Notes: generated by a model not told the origin, from the letters alone. A stretch of 64,000 nucleotides of DNA from Pseudomonas sp. B21-015 (GCF_024749285.1 NZ_CP087196.1:2418001-2482000), one strand, 5' to 3'; shown: positions 34,862 to 43,804, counted from the stretch's first letter. Numbers and translations are program-made.

Positions 34862-35584
34862 TCATGGCATTTCCGGCAACTCCTGCGGCCGCAAATCAAA
34901 CACCAGCACCTCGGCGTCCACGCCATTGCTCAAGGTCAGCACCTGTTCTTCGCGAACCCGTACGCCATCGCCTTCCTGCAACTGCATGCCGTTCAGCTCG
35001 ACACTGCCCCGCGCCACATGCACATAAGCGTAGCGATCGGCAGCCAGTTCCAGCGTGGCGCTTTCCTTGCCGTCGATCAGCCCGGCATACACTCGCGCAT
35101 CCTGCCGGACGTTCAGCGAACCGTTGGCCCCGTCAGGGGAAATGATCAGCTGCAAGCGGCCGCGTTTTTTCTGGGTGCTGAAATGCTCTTGCTGATAACG
35201 CGGTTTGGCGCCGCTGACGTCAGGCACGATCCAGATTTGCAGGAAGTGCACCGGGCGTGTCGATGAGTGATTGTATTCGCTGTGCGCCACGCCACTGCCG
35301 GCGCTCATCAGTTGTACGTCACCGGGGCGGATCACCGAACCGGTGCCTAAAGTGTCCTTGTGTTCCAGCGCGCCTTCGAGCACGTAGGAGAAAATCTCCA
35401 TGTCGCGGTGAGGGTGCTGGCCAAAGCCTTTGCCGGCGGCCACACGGTCGTCGTTGATCACCAACAGGTCGGAAAAACCCTGTTCCCGTGGGTTGCGGTA
35501 GTTGGCAAAGGAAAAGGTATGGAACGACTTCAACCAACCGTGATTGGCCGCGCCGCGATCCGAGGCTTTACGAAGGGTCAGCAT
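34862..35584 (-). CDS. Pirin-family protein (YhaK-like)
   Basis: A 240-residue bicupin. The metal site is visible as GFGQHPHRDMEIFSYVLEGALEHKD and SGVAHSEYN, giving a His-rich set as in quercetinase-type pirins. E. coli YhaK and YhhW are the nearest named relatives; quercetin 2,3-dioxygenase activity is possible but not certain. The stop is only two bases from a REP element. A 16-bp dyad lies at 35629-35644 upstream. Confidence 0.88.
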   Translation of the reverse strand: MLTLRKASDRGAANHGWLKSFHTFSFANYRNPREQGFSDLLVINDDRVAAGKGFGQHPHRDMEIFSYVLEGALEHKDTLGTGSVIRPGDVQLMSAGSGVAHSEYNHSSTRPVHFLQIWIVPDVSGAKPRYQQEHFSTQKKRGRLQLIISPDGANGSLNVRQDARVYAGLIDGKESATLELAADRYAYVHVARGSVELNGMQLQEGDGVRVREEQVLTLSNGVDAEVLVFDLRPQELPEMP

Positions 35585-35628
35585 GATGAAATCTCCTGTC
35601 AGGACGTGAATTCGTCCGAGTGAGGAGA

Positions 35629-35644
35629 AGGTTAATGTTTACCT
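35629..35644. promoter_or_regulatory. 16-bp dyad upstream of the pirin gene
   Basis: AGGTTAATGTTTACCT pairs at seven of its eight outer positions apart from one T-T mismatch. It lies 45 bases upstream of the pirin ATG and about 260 bases upstream of the divergent AraC gene. It is a candidate operator only. Confidence 0.35.
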
Positions 35645-35758
35645 TGATGTGCAATAAGTAGATGAAAATTGAAATACTGTCTCGTGCAGGTTGACAGTTG
35701 TGTGAGCAGGTTCACGTATCCTTGTTGTTACACTCGGCCATAATGTCGGGAGGGATAC

Positions 35759-35850
35759 CTGTGGGAGCGAGCCTGCTCGCGATGGCGGTTTTTCATTCAA
35801 CATCGATGTCGACCGGCCCGCCGCTATCGCGAGCAGGCTCGCTCCCACAA
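35759..35850. repeat. REP palindrome (GTGGGAGCGAGCCTGCTCGCG type)
   Basis: CTGTGGGAGCGAGCCTGCTCGCGATGGCGG pairs with CCGCTATCGCGAGCAGGCTCGCTCCCACAAG. It lies only about 57 bases upstream of the AraC/PfpI regulator start, so within or near its promoter. Confidence 0.87.
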
Positions 35851-35907
35851 GGGTTTGGTGTTTGGCGCAGTGATATTAATCCGTACTCTTTTAGTGACCT
35901 TGAACCC

Positions 35908-36858
35908 ATGAAAACCGTGGCAATGGTGTTGTTCCCAGACTTTCTCCTGCTCGACATGGCCGGCCCCATGGAGGTGTTTTCCATCGCCAATCGTTATCTG
36001 CAACCGGCAGACCGATACGAGCTGTTGACCATCGGCACCGAGCAGGGCGCATTGCGGGCCTCCAACGGCGTCAGTGTCCAGGCCGATCTGCACATCGATC
36101 AGGCGAGCGCGCACTACGATGTGTTGCTGGTGCCGGGCGGGCCGGGGGCCTACAACGAAAAGCATCCGCCGCTGCTCAACTGGCTTCAGGCTGCGGTCAG
36201 CCGTGCGAACCGATACGGGTCGATCTGCACCGGCGCGTTCGTGCTCGGGCATGCCGGGTTGCTGGACGGCTTTCGCGCGACCACTCACTGGCATTACACC
36301 GAACGGCTGATCAAAGGCTTTCCCAAGGCCATCGTCGAGACTGATCAGATTTTCGTGCAGGACCGCAACCTCATCACTTCCGGTGGTGTCACTGCCGGTA
36401 TCGACTTGGCGCTGGCGGTGGTTGCCCAGGACCACGGCAAGAAAGTCGCCCAGGATGTCGCCAAAGTGTTGTTGGTGGTGATGAAACGCCAGGGCGGGCA
36501 GGCGCAGTTCAGTCCGTTGATGGCGGCGGTGGCGCCACAGGAAACGCCGATTACCCGGGTGCAGAACCATGTGCTCGAACACCTCGACGAAGCGTTCGGC
36601 ATCGAACGTATGGCCAGTCTGGTGAACATGAGTGCGCGGCACTTCGCCAGGGTTTTCGCCCGGGAAGTGAACATGACACCGATGGAGTTCCTGCAAAGCG
36701 CGCGCATCGATCACGCCCGTAATCTGCTGGAAACCAGCGACCTGCCGCTCAAGACCGTGGCCTATAAAAGTGGCTTCGGCAGCGTGCGCCATATGCGCTT
36801 TCTGTTTAGTGAAAAGCTCGGCCTGACCCCCACCCAGTACCGCGAGCAGTTCAGTTAG
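35908..36858 (+). CDS. GlxA/FtrA-type AraC regulator with DJ-1/PfpI domain
   Basis: A 316-residue regulator. The N-terminal ~180 residues are a class I glutamine-amidotransferase-like domain (MKTVAMVLFPDFLLLDMAGPMEVF, LLVPGGPGAYNE and GSICTGAFVLGHAGLLDG, with the nucleophile-elbow Cys kept). The C-terminal ~100 residues are an AraC DNA-binding domain (FGIERMASLVNMSARHFARVFAREVNMTP). The ATG was placed at the start of the domain; the upstream open frame is REP sequence. It is divergent from the pirin gene, whose expression it may control. Confidence 0.92.
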   Translation: MKTVAMVLFPDFLLLDMAGPMEVFSIANRYLQPADRYELLTIGTEQGALRASNGVSVQADLHIDQASAHYDVLLVPGGPGAYNEKHPPLLNWLQAAVSRANRYGSICTGAFVLGHAGLLDGFRATTHWHYTERLIKGFPKAIVETDQIFVQDRNLITSGGVTAGIDLALAVVAQDHGKKVAQDVAKVLLVVMKRQGGQAQFSPLMAAVAPQETPITRVQNHVLEHLDEAFGIERMASLVNMSARHFARVFAREVNMTPMEFLQSARIDHARNLLETSDLPLKTVAYKSGFGSVRHMRFLFSEKLGLTPTQYREQFS

Positions 36859-37044
36859 CGCGTTGTTGTCCGTCGTGCGCACCGCGTTGGCGGTGATGCT
36901 CCTCCCGTGGCCGTTGTACGGTCATCCATGCCTGCCAAGATACCCGTGAACTCTTTTTCAAGGAGGTGCGGGAGCCTGGATAGGCGGGGGCGAGGGACCT
37001 TGCAGTTCCTTGAACCGGGCCAGGTTTTCAGCGCATGAACGTGC

Positions 37045-38523
37045 ATGAACAGCCTCAGAAATATAAACAACGACACGGTACTGCGGTTCGGGCCCTACGC
37101 GTTCCACCTGCATCAGCGGCTGATCCTGGACGGTGATCGGCCGTTGCGTATGGGGGGGCGAGCCCTGGAAATTTTGCAGGTGCTGGTCGAGCACGCCGGT
37201 GCGGTGGTCAGCAAAGAGGCGCTGATTGCTCACGTCTGGCCGACCTCGGTGGTCGAGGAAATCAACCTGCGCGTACACATTGCCGCCCTGCGTCGAGCGC
37301 TCGGCGATGGGCCGAACGGGCAGCCCTACATCGTTAATATTCCCCAACGCGGTTATAGCTTCATCGCCCCGGTGCAGCACGACCGGACGGGCACTCCTGT
37401 GCTGGTCGAAACCTTGCACAAGCCTCAACACAACTTGCCTGCGCGGCTGACAGCGGTCACCGGTCGCGACTCTATCGTCGGCAGCGTGGTCAGGCAGTTA
37501 CCGGTTCGACGCTTCATGACCCTGGTCGGCCCTGCTGGCATTGGCAAGACCACCGTGGCATTGCGCGTGGCCGAGTTGCTGTTGCAGCACTATCGGGATG
37601 GTGTCTGGATGGTTGATCTGGCAGCCATCGATGCCCCGTCGCAGCTTGTCGATCATCTGTCACGCACTCTGGAACTGGACGTCGGCGCAAAGGCGTTGGC
37701 GCAACGGCATGCCTTGGTGGTGCTCGACAATTGTGAACATCTGCTCGAACGTTGTCGGACAGTGGTGGACGATCTGCTGGCTTCGGCGCCTCGGTTGTCG
37801 ATCCTCGCCACCAGTCGCGAACCGCTGCGAGCGGCAGGGGAAACGCTGCTGCGGTTACCACCCCTGACGGTGCCTCCAGCCTCGGCGATTTATAGCGTGG
37901 CCGAGGCCATGGGGTATTCAGCGGTGCAGCTGTTGGTCAGCCGCGCCCGAGCCCGTCAGCAAGGGTTTGCCCTGCGCCAACAGGATCTCAAGGCCGTGTG
38001 CAATATTTGTCGGCGGCTGGATGGCTTGCCCCTGGCCATTGAGCTGGCGGCGGCGCAGATCGATGCACTGGCGCTGGTGGGGTTACAAGCGCAACTGGGC
38101 AACTGTTTTCAGCTGTTGAGCCAAGGTCGACGCACCGCCGTGCCACGGCATCAGAATCTCAAAGCCGCACTGGACTGGAGCTATGAACGGCTGAGCCCGT
38201 TGGAGCAGATGGTGTTGCAGCGGCTGGCGGTGTTCAAGATGGCGTTCACCCTGGACGCGGCGATTGGCGTGATCAGTGGCGCGATGTTGCTGCCCGCGAG
38301 TCTGGTCAACGTGGTGGAGAGTCTGGTGAATAAATCGCTGCTCTCGGTGGAGCAGGGTAACGGTGTGACCCGCTACCGTTTCCTCAATACCACGCGCACC
38401 TACGCCCTGGAGAAGCTCGAACACAGCGGATATTTACACGCCTTCGAACTGCGTTATGAACGCTACACCAGTCCGGCTCACCGGACTTCAGGCAGGCAGG
38501 TCGCGCTGCAGCTCGTCGAGTAG
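37045..38523 (+). CDS. Winged-helix/STAND-ATPase regulator, C-terminally truncated
   Basis: A 492-residue protein. Residues about 12-108 are an OmpR-type winged helix (RFGPYAFHLHQRLILDG...RALEILQVLVEHAGAVVSKEALIAHVWP...IPQRGYSFIAPV). Residues about 135-460 are an NB-ARC-like ATPase with P-loop GPAGIGKTT (162-170), Walker B-like ALVVLDNCEHLLE and the GLPLAIELAAAQ motif. It closely resembles the 934-residue protein encoded tail-to-tail at 38488, but stops where that protein's ~430-residue helical/TPR-like C-terminal domain would begin. The last 36 bases overlap the opposite gene. It may be a functional short form or a degraded paralogue. Confidence 0.85.
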   Translation: MNSLRNINNDTVLRFGPYAFHLHQRLILDGDRPLRMGGRALEILQVLVEHAGAVVSKEALIAHVWPTSVVEEINLRVHIAALRRALGDGPNGQPYIVNIPQRGYSFIAPVQHDRTGTPVLVETLHKPQHNLPARLTAVTGRDSIVGSVVRQLPVRRFMTLVGPAGIGKTTVALRVAELLLQHYRDGVWMVDLAAIDAPSQLVDHLSRTLELDVGAKALAQRHALVVLDNCEHLLERCRTVVDDLLASAPRLSILATSREPLRAAGETLLRLPPLTVPPASAIYSVAEAMGYSAVQLLVSRARARQQGFALRQQDLKAVCNICRRLDGLPLAIELAAAQIDALALVGLQAQLGNCFQLLSQGRRTAVPRHQNLKAALDWSYERLSPLEQMVLQRLAVFKMAFTLDAAIGVISGAMLLPASLVNVVESLVNKSLLSVEQGNGVTRYRFLNTTRTYALEKLEHSGYLHAFELRYERYTSPAHRTSGRQVALQLVE

Positions 38524-41292
38524 CCGCCGGACTTTGATCAGGTCCGGTGTGGCGAAGCCTTCGGTGAAACGCTGGTAAATCGGCGCCAGCAGCTCATGGG
38601 CTTGTCGCAAGTGGCCCTGACGTTGCCACAGCTGAGCCAGTGATGTGGCGCTGCGCAGTTCCCAGGCCAGCGCTCCCTGGGTTTTCGCCACGGCTAAAGC
38701 CTTGAGCAGCACCGCCTCGGCCGCGTCGACGCTGTTCGGGCAATTCTCTGCCAGTAACGCGTCGGCCCTGGCCCGCAGAATCTCCGCCGTGCTCCAGCCC
38801 GCCGCGCCGTTTTCGGCCCGTTCCAGCAACGCATCATCGATGAAACGGCTGTCCAGCGTGACCATGATTTCCTTGACCAACCCGGTGTCTGGTCGCGGGG
38901 ACGAGGGCGTATCGGCAACGTCGATCACCTGCGCGTAATGTTTGGCCCAGGTGTAGAACAGCAACACCGAGTGTTTCTTCGCCTGCTCAAGCAGCAAGGC
39001 CAGGAGTTCGCGGGCGACCGGCGCGTTGCCGTTGTAATGGGCCATCAGGCAACCGGACAGCGCCAGGGTGTAGCAGATGGACGTGCCATGATTGATCTGC
39101 ATCGCGATGTCGAGCGCCTGTCGTGCGGTGTGCCAGGCTTTCTCCGGGAGCCCTTGCAACCAGAGAATGCGCGCCAGAATCGTCAGGGCCGCCACGCTCT
39201 GGTCGTACTGCACGCCAAAGCCATGGGTGAAGCGGTTGAGGTGGCCGCTCTGGGCCAGGCGTTGAATGACCTGCTCGGCACTCTCCCGCGCCAGTGCCTG
39301 ATCCCCGGCAAAATGCAGGGCCAAGACCCGCAAGCGGTGAGTGCTCAGGGATAACACTGCGTCGCCGTGCAGTCCCAAACAGTCAAATTGTCGGCTCTGC
39401 TCCAGGGCCATTTGGTACTGGCCACAACTGAGGTTGACCGCCATGTGCCCCGAGATTGCCCTGAGCTGACCGGCCATATCGTTACAGTGTTCGGCCAGTC
39501 GTTTGGCACTGACGAACGCTTCGATGGTTTCAGCGGTACCGCCCTGGGTGTGGTAGCAGGAGCTGCCGAGGGCGAGCTTCAAGGTCATTTTCAAACGCGG
39601 GCAGGGATGGTCTGTCGCCTTGAGCAACGCCAAGGCCTTGCGCACATACACACCGTGCTCCTTGAGCAGCGACAGTTCCTGCCAGAGCGGTGTTGAGGTC
39701 GCGGCAAGGCGGATGGCCAACGCTTGCGACCCTTGAGTATTCAAGGCCCAATCGAGCGCCGCACGAATGTCTTCCAGGTTGCGGGCGTAACGCTCGGTCC
39801 AGCGCTCGCTCGGGGTGTGTTCCCAATCGCTCTGCGCCTGCTGCATCAAGGCCAGGCAGCATTCGGCATGGCGCTCCCGGATGTCCGCCAGCTCTTGGGC
39901 CTGGTCGAGTTTTTCCAGCGCATAGCCACGTGTGGTGTCGAGCAGACGGTAGAACACTTCTTCCTCGCCGACTTCCACGTTCAGCAATGACTTGGCCACC
40001 AATTGGGTAATCGAGCCAAATACCACGTCGGGCTCGATGTACTGGCCGACAATCACGGCGGCCGCCGATTCCAGGGTAAAACCGCCCCGGAATATCCCCA
40101 ATCGGCGCAGGCAGGTTTGCTCGCAGGCATTGAGCAGTTCGAAGCTCCAGTCCAGTGTGGCGCGCAGGGTTTGATGGCGGCCCATGGTCGTCGGGCAGCC
40201 TTGGGCGAGCAGACGAAAACTGCCTTGCAGTTGTGACAGCAAGCCACTCAAACCCAGGTTGCCGACTTGCGCCGCCGCCAGTTCGATCGCCAGCGGTATA
40301 CCGTCCAGGCGACGGCAGATTTCAATTGCCAGCGGCAGCTCGGCTTCGCTCAGTTCGAAGCTGTCGTGGCTGGCCATCGCCCGCTCGACAAACAATTGCA
40401 GCGCCGAAAACGTCAGGGCCTGAGCGCGGTCGAGGACCGCGATGGGCGGTGGGCAGTCCAGCGATTCCAGGCGCTGCACGCATTCGCCTTCGGCCCGCAG
40501 GCTTTCGCGACTGGTGGCCAGAATATGCACTTGGGGCGCTGTGCGCAGGATACTTTCGCTGAGCAACGCAATGGCATCGATCAAGTGTTCGCAGTTATCG
40601 ATGACCAGCAGCATCTGCCGGTCGCGCAAGCACGTGGCGAGCCCGTTCATGGGTTCGGCGTCATGCAACGACAGGCCTAGCGCTGTCGCCAGGTGTGCGC
40701 CGATCATCAAGGGGTCGTTGATCGGTGCCAGGTCCAGCAGGCGAATGCCGTCTCGATAGCGACCGATCAGTTGCTCGGCGACGCGCAGCGCCACGGTCGT
40801 CTTGCCGATCCCGCCGGGGCCCACGAGGGTGATGAAACGCTGCCGCGAGAGTTGCGCCAACAGGCTGTCGACCAGGGCCTGACGGCCGATCATGCGGGTC
40901 CGGCGGATCGGCAGGTTATGGCCGCCTGGTTCATTGGCGTCGTTTTGCGGGCGTTGTTCGATGGGCTCCAGGGAAAACGGAGCGACAAAACTGTAGCCGC
41001 GCTGGGCGACGGTGACGATGTAACGCTGGCCGGCCTGACCGTCACCGAGGGCTTTGCGCAGTGCCGCCATGTGCACGCGCAGGTTGATGTCTTCCACCAC
41101 GCTTTTCGGCCAGACCCGGGCGATCAGGTGCTGCTTGCTCACCACCTGGCCTGCGTGCTCCAGCAGGATCAACAGAATGTCCATGGCCCGCCGGCCCAGG
41201 CGCAGGGGCTGGTCGGCCTCCATCACCAGGCGTTGTCCGGGGTAGATCCGGTAGGGGCCGAAATGGATGGCCTGTTCGGGGGAAAGGGTCAA
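38488..41292 (-). CDS. Full-length winged-helix/STAND-ATPase transcriptional regulator
   Basis: A 934-residue protein: OmpR-type winged helix (residues ~8-106, AIHFGPYRIYPGQRLVMEA...VAQRGYSFVAPF), then an NB-ARC-like ATPase (P-loop GPGGIGKTT at 158-166, QMLLVIDNCEHLIDAI, GIPLAIELAAAQ). The remaining ~450 residues are alpha-helical with TPR-like periodicity (ALAIRLAATSTPLWQEL..., ALDIAMQINHGTSICYTLALSG). The layout is that of signal-integrating STAND regulators such as MalT and AfsR, but with an N-terminal DNA-binding domain. It is divergent from the flavodoxin-haloperoxidase operon, a plausible target. Confidence 0.9.
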   Translation of the reverse strand: MTLSPEQAIHFGPYRIYPGQRLVMEADQPLRLGRRAMDILLILLEHAGQVVSKQHLIARVWPKSVVEDINLRVHMAALRKALGDGQAGQRYIVTVAQRGYSFVAPFSLEPIEQRPQNDANEPGGHNLPIRRTRMIGRQALVDSLLAQLSRQRFITLVGPGGIGKTTVALRVAEQLIGRYRDGIRLLDLAPINDPLMIGAHLATALGLSLHDAEPMNGLATCLRDRQMLLVIDNCEHLIDAIALLSESILRTAPQVHILATSRESLRAEGECVQRLESLDCPPPIAVLDRAQALTFSALQLFVERAMASHDSFELSEAELPLAIEICRRLDGIPLAIELAAAQVGNLGLSGLLSQLQGSFRLLAQGCPTTMGRHQTLRATLDWSFELLNACEQTCLRRLGIFRGGFTLESAAAVIVGQYIEPDVVFGSITQLVAKSLLNVEVGEEEVFYRLLDTTRGYALEKLDQAQELADIRERHAECCLALMQQAQSDWEHTPSERWTERYARNLEDIRAALDWALNTQGSQALAIRLAATSTPLWQELSLLKEHGVYVRKALALLKATDHPCPRLKMTLKLALGSSCYHTQGGTAETIEAFVSAKRLAEHCNDMAGQLRAISGHMAVNLSCGQYQMALEQSRQFDCLGLHGDAVLSLSTHRLRVLALHFAGDQALARESAEQVIQRLAQSGHLNRFTHGFGVQYDQSVAALTILARILWLQGLPEKAWHTARQALDIAMQINHGTSICYTLALSGCLMAHYNGNAPVARELLALLLEQAKKHSVLLFYTWAKHYAQVIDVADTPSSPRPDTGLVKEIMVTLDSRFIDDALLERAENGAAGWSTAEILRARADALLAENCPNSVDAAEAVLLKALAVAKTQGALAWELRSATSLAQLWQRQGHLRQAHELLAPIYQRFTEGFATPDLIKVRRLLDELQRDLPA

Positions 41293-41635
41293 CGGGTCAC
41301 TCCTGCTTGCATCCGTCTATCACGCGCTATTCAGGCATATTCCTCAGGTTTTTTCGGCAACGCAACGCAGCGTCAGGCGCGTTCTCGGCGTGTGCATCGG
41401 TTGTTGCCTTGCCGTCATTACCCAGTGGTCCCGTATTTATTGGGCACAGTGCGGGTAGAGGGCGCGCCGGGGTCATGGGTGCACGGTGAAAAATTAACAA
41501 CGTTTAACTCGTACCGAGTCCGGTCTACGCTCAAAAATCCATTTCTTCAAGTAGCCGAAGGTATCGGCCTTTTTGCAACAGAAAGTGCAACAAAAAGCGT
41601 GCCGCAAAAGGACGAACACTTCTGGAGGAGCCGGA
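41293..41635. other. Divergent regulator-flavodoxin promoter region
   Basis: A 343-base gap between the STAND regulator and the flavodoxin gene. I see no gene in it. Its one clear signal is the 20-base site at 41492-41511 that is repeated, inverted, at 43699-43718. Confidence 0.5.
41492..41511 (+). promoter_or_regulatory. Shared 20-bp operator candidate, copy 1
   Basis: The sequence, core TTAACAACGTTTAA, is exactly the reverse complement of 43699-43718. It contains a T-N11-A LysR-type box and TTAA half-sites six bases apart. It lies 125 bases upstream of the flavodoxin start codon. An exact 20-base match at two promoters of one cluster is unlikely by chance. Confidence 0.7.
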
Positions 41636-42211
41636 ATGAGCAACGTGGTGGTGGTCTATCACAGTGGTTACGGGCACACCCGGGTCATGGCCGAAGCCGT
41701 GGGCCTGGGAGTGGAACGGCACCTGGGCAGCACCAGTCGGCTGATTCCGGTGGAGGAAGTGGACGAGCACTGGGAACGCTTGCACCGTGCCGATGCAATC
41801 ATCTTCGGCGCCCCGACCTACATGGGCAGCGCCTCGGCGGCGTTCAAGGGCTTCATGGAAGCCACCGCGTCGTTCTACCTGGCGCAACCCTGGCGCGACA
41901 AACTCGCTGCCGGGTTTACCAACTCCGGTTGCCTGTGCGGCGACAAGCTCAACACCTTGCTGCAGATGGCGGTGTTCGCCGCCCAGCACTCGATGATCTG
42001 GGTCGGCCTCGACCTGTTGCCGGCGCGCAGCAGCATCGGCGTGTTCGACGGGCAGTTGAATCGACTCGGCAGTTCGCTGGGGGCGATGGCCCAATCGAAC
42101 GTCGAGCAATCCCCAGAATTTGCACCCCCCCAGGAAGACCGCCGTACCGCCGCACATTTGGGCGAGCGGGTGGCGCGCCTGGCCGAGCGAATGGCCCATA
42201 CCTCTGATTAA
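41636..42211 (+). CDS. Flavodoxin-family NAD(P)H:quinone/FMN reductase-like protein
   Basis: A 191-residue flavodoxin-fold protein. The FMN phosphate loop is VVVYHSGYGHTRVMAEAV and the second flavin loop is AIIFGAPTYMGSASAAFKGFME. The third loop TNSGCLCGDKLNTLLQMAVFAAQHSMIWVG is like WrbA/flavodoxin-type quinone reductases, though shorter. A strong GGAGGAG ribosome site precedes the ATG. It is followed after 30 bases by the haloperoxidase-like hydrolase and is probably cotranscribed with it. Confidence 0.85.
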   Translation: MSNVVVVYHSGYGHTRVMAEAVGLGVERHLGSTSRLIPVEEVDEHWERLHRADAIIFGAPTYMGSASAAFKGFMEATASFYLAQPWRDKLAAGFTNSGCLCGDKLNTLLQMAVFAAQHSMIWVGLDLLPARSSIGVFDGQLNRLGSSLGAMAQSNVEQSPEFAPPQEDRRTAAHLGERVARLAERMAHTSD

Positions 42212-42241
42212 CCGTCGTAAACCCCATGCATCAGGAGAATC

Positions 42242-43069
42242 ATGATGAGCACCTTTACCACCCGAGACGGCACCGAGATTTACTACAAGGACTGGGGCAC
42301 CGGTCAGCCGATCGTCTTCAGCCACGGTTGGCCGTTGAATGCCGACAGTTGGGAGTCGCAGATGATCTTCCTGGCCTCCAAAGGCTACCGGGTCATCGCC
42401 CATGACCGTCGTGGTCACGGTCGTTCGAGCCAGCCATGGTTCGGCAACGAAATGGACACCTACGCCGATGACCTCGCGCAGCTGATCGAGCATTTGGATC
42501 TGCAAAACACCGTGCTGTTCGGCTTCTCCACCGGCGGTGGCGAAGTGGCGCGCTACATCGGTCGCTACGGCACTGGTCGCGTGGCCAAGGCCGGGCTGAT
42601 TTCATCGGTGCCGCCGCTGATGCTCAAGACCGAGGCCAACCCGGGTGGCCTGCCGTTGGAAGTGTTCGACGGTATTCGTCAGGCATCGTTGGTCGACCGT
42701 TCGCAACTGTACAAGGATCTGGCCAGCGGTCCGTTCTTCGGTTTCAACCGGCCGGGCGCCAAACCCTCGCAAGGCATGATCGACTGGTTCTGGTTGCAGG
42801 GCATGGCCTCCGGTCACAAGAACGCGTACGACTGCATCAAGGCGTTCTCTGAAACCGACTTCACCGAAGACCTGAAGAAGTTCGACGTGCCAACCCTCGT
42901 GGTGCATGGCGACGATGATCAGGTGGTGCCGATTGAAGCCTCGGGCATCGCCTCGGCAAAACTGGTCAAGGGCTCCACATTGAAGGTCTACCCAGGAGCC
43001 CCGCACGGCCTGACCGATACCCACAAGGATCAACTCAACGAAGATCTGCTGGCGTTTATCAAAGGCTGA
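42242..43069 (+). CDS. Non-heme haloperoxidase/arylesterase-type alpha/beta hydrolase
   Basis: A 275-residue alpha/beta hydrolase (274 if the second of two tandem ATG codons is used). The nucleophile elbow is [17 protein letters not shown], where most relatives have GFSMGGG. The acid is in [16 protein letters not shown] and the catalytic His is in [25 protein letters not shown]. It is very like Pseudomonas arylesterase/chloroperoxidase enzymes that use acetate to make peracid. It is second gene of the flavodoxin operon. Confidence 0.92.
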   Translation: MMSTFTTRDGTEIYYKDWGTGQPIVFSHGWPLNADSWESQMIFLASKGYRVIAHDRRGHGRSSQPWFGNEMDTYADDLAQLIEHLDLQNTVLFGFSTGGGEVARYIGRYGTGRVAKAGLISSVPPLMLKTEANPGGLPLEVFDGIRQASLVDRSQLYKDLASGPFFGFNRPGAKPSQGMIDWFWLQGMASGHKNAYDCIKAFSETDFTEDLKKFDVPTLVVHGDDDQVVPIEASGIASAKLVKGSTLKVYPGAPHGLTDTHKDQLNEDLLAFIKG

Positions 43070-43074
43070 TCAAA

Positions 43075-43156
43075 ATCAAAAGATCGCAGGCTGCGCCAGC
43101 TCCTACAGGGTTATGTGAACACCCGTAGGAGCTGCCGAAGGCTGCGATCTTTTGAT
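43075..43156. repeat. REP-like palindrome (GTAGGAGCTGCCGAAGGCTGCGATC type)
   Basis: ATCAAAAGATCGCAGGCTGCG...AGCTCCTAC is paired with GTAGGAGCTGCCGAAGGCTGCGATCTTTTGAT around about 18 bases. This is a second REP family, distinct from the GTGGGAGCG type. Its right arm and loop form the last codons of the AraC gene at 43103. Confidence 0.85.
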
Positions 43157-43567
43157 CTTGAGAGAGGGAAGAACACGAACGGTCCGGCAGCGCCAGGCAA
43201 ACGGTGTGATGCCTTCGCTGCGAGTAAAGATATGAGAGAAATGTGCCTGATCGCAGAAGCCACATTCCAGGCTGATTTGCGTCAGGGTCAGGTCCGTGTC
43301 CTGGATCAACTGCTTGGCCCGTGCGATGCGTTGCTGACGTATCCACTCTTGCGGCGAGAGGCCGGTACTGCACTTGAACGCACGGGAAAAATGACTGCGC
43401 GACAGGGCACAGGCCCGTGCCAGTTCGGTCACTTCCAGGGTTTCACCGAGGTGGTCGAGGATCAGTTGTTTGACCCGTGTTTCGCGCCAGGGGCTAAGGC
43501 CGCCCGTGGGTTTTTTTTGCGTTTCAATGGCACACGCCTTGATCGCGTTTTGCTGAATGTGAGCCAT
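43103..43567 (-). CDS. Short AraC-family regulator ending in a REP element
   Basis: A 154-residue protein, little more than the AraC DNA-binding domain: LEVTELARACALSRSHFSRAFKCSTGLSPQEWIRQQRI and TLTQISLECGFCDQAHFSHIFTRSEGITPFAWR, with about 40 residues in front and no sensor domain. The final ~18 residues (IKRSQPSAAPTGVHITL) are encoded by the REP-like palindrome and look unrelated to the family. The ATG at 43567 begins MAHIQQNAIKACA. It is divergent from the LysR gene with the shared 20-bp site between. Confidence 0.85.
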   Translation of the reverse strand: MAHIQQNAIKACAIETQKKPTGGLSPWRETRVKQLILDHLGETLEVTELARACALSRSHFSRAFKCSTGLSPQEWIRQQRIARAKQLIQDTDLTLTQISLECGFCDQAHFSHIFTRSEGITPFAWRCRTVRVLPSLKIKRSQPSAAPTGVHITL

Positions 43568-43698
43568 GGCCAATGTCCGTGTCGGTGGGCGCGCGCGGGT
43601 GCACTGCACGGTGGGTCAGCACGTTTCTTTTTCTAAAAATTCTAAAAAAAGAGGCCTGCGCAGAAGGCTTCATTCTTGGTCGCGAGGGCTTTGGCTTG

Positions 43699-43718
43699 CG
43701 AGTTAAACGTTGTTAATT
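43699..43718 (-). promoter_or_regulatory. Shared 20-bp operator candidate, copy 2
   Basis: Exact reverse complement of 41492-41511. It sits in the 237-base AraC/LysR divergent gap, 87 bases upstream of the LysR start and 132 bases upstream of the AraC start. LysR proteins typically bind such a site in their own divergent promoter, so the LysR protein encoded here is the first candidate. Confidence 0.7.
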
Positions 43719-43804
43719 CCTCGAACGGGACGGGCGTCTCGAGTAAAGTCAGACGACGCTCGTCTGCCCTCGTGCCTGGCCCAAAACACAATGGGATTGT
43801 GCTT

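Noticed and set aside
36855..37076. A 73-codon reverse frame in the gap before the truncated STAND regulator
   Set aside because: No ribosome site and a low-complexity translation; it overlaps the start of the forward gene.
42242..42247. Tandem ATG codons suggesting two alternative starts of the haloperoxidase gene
   Set aside because: They differ by one residue only and have no functional meaning that can be seen.
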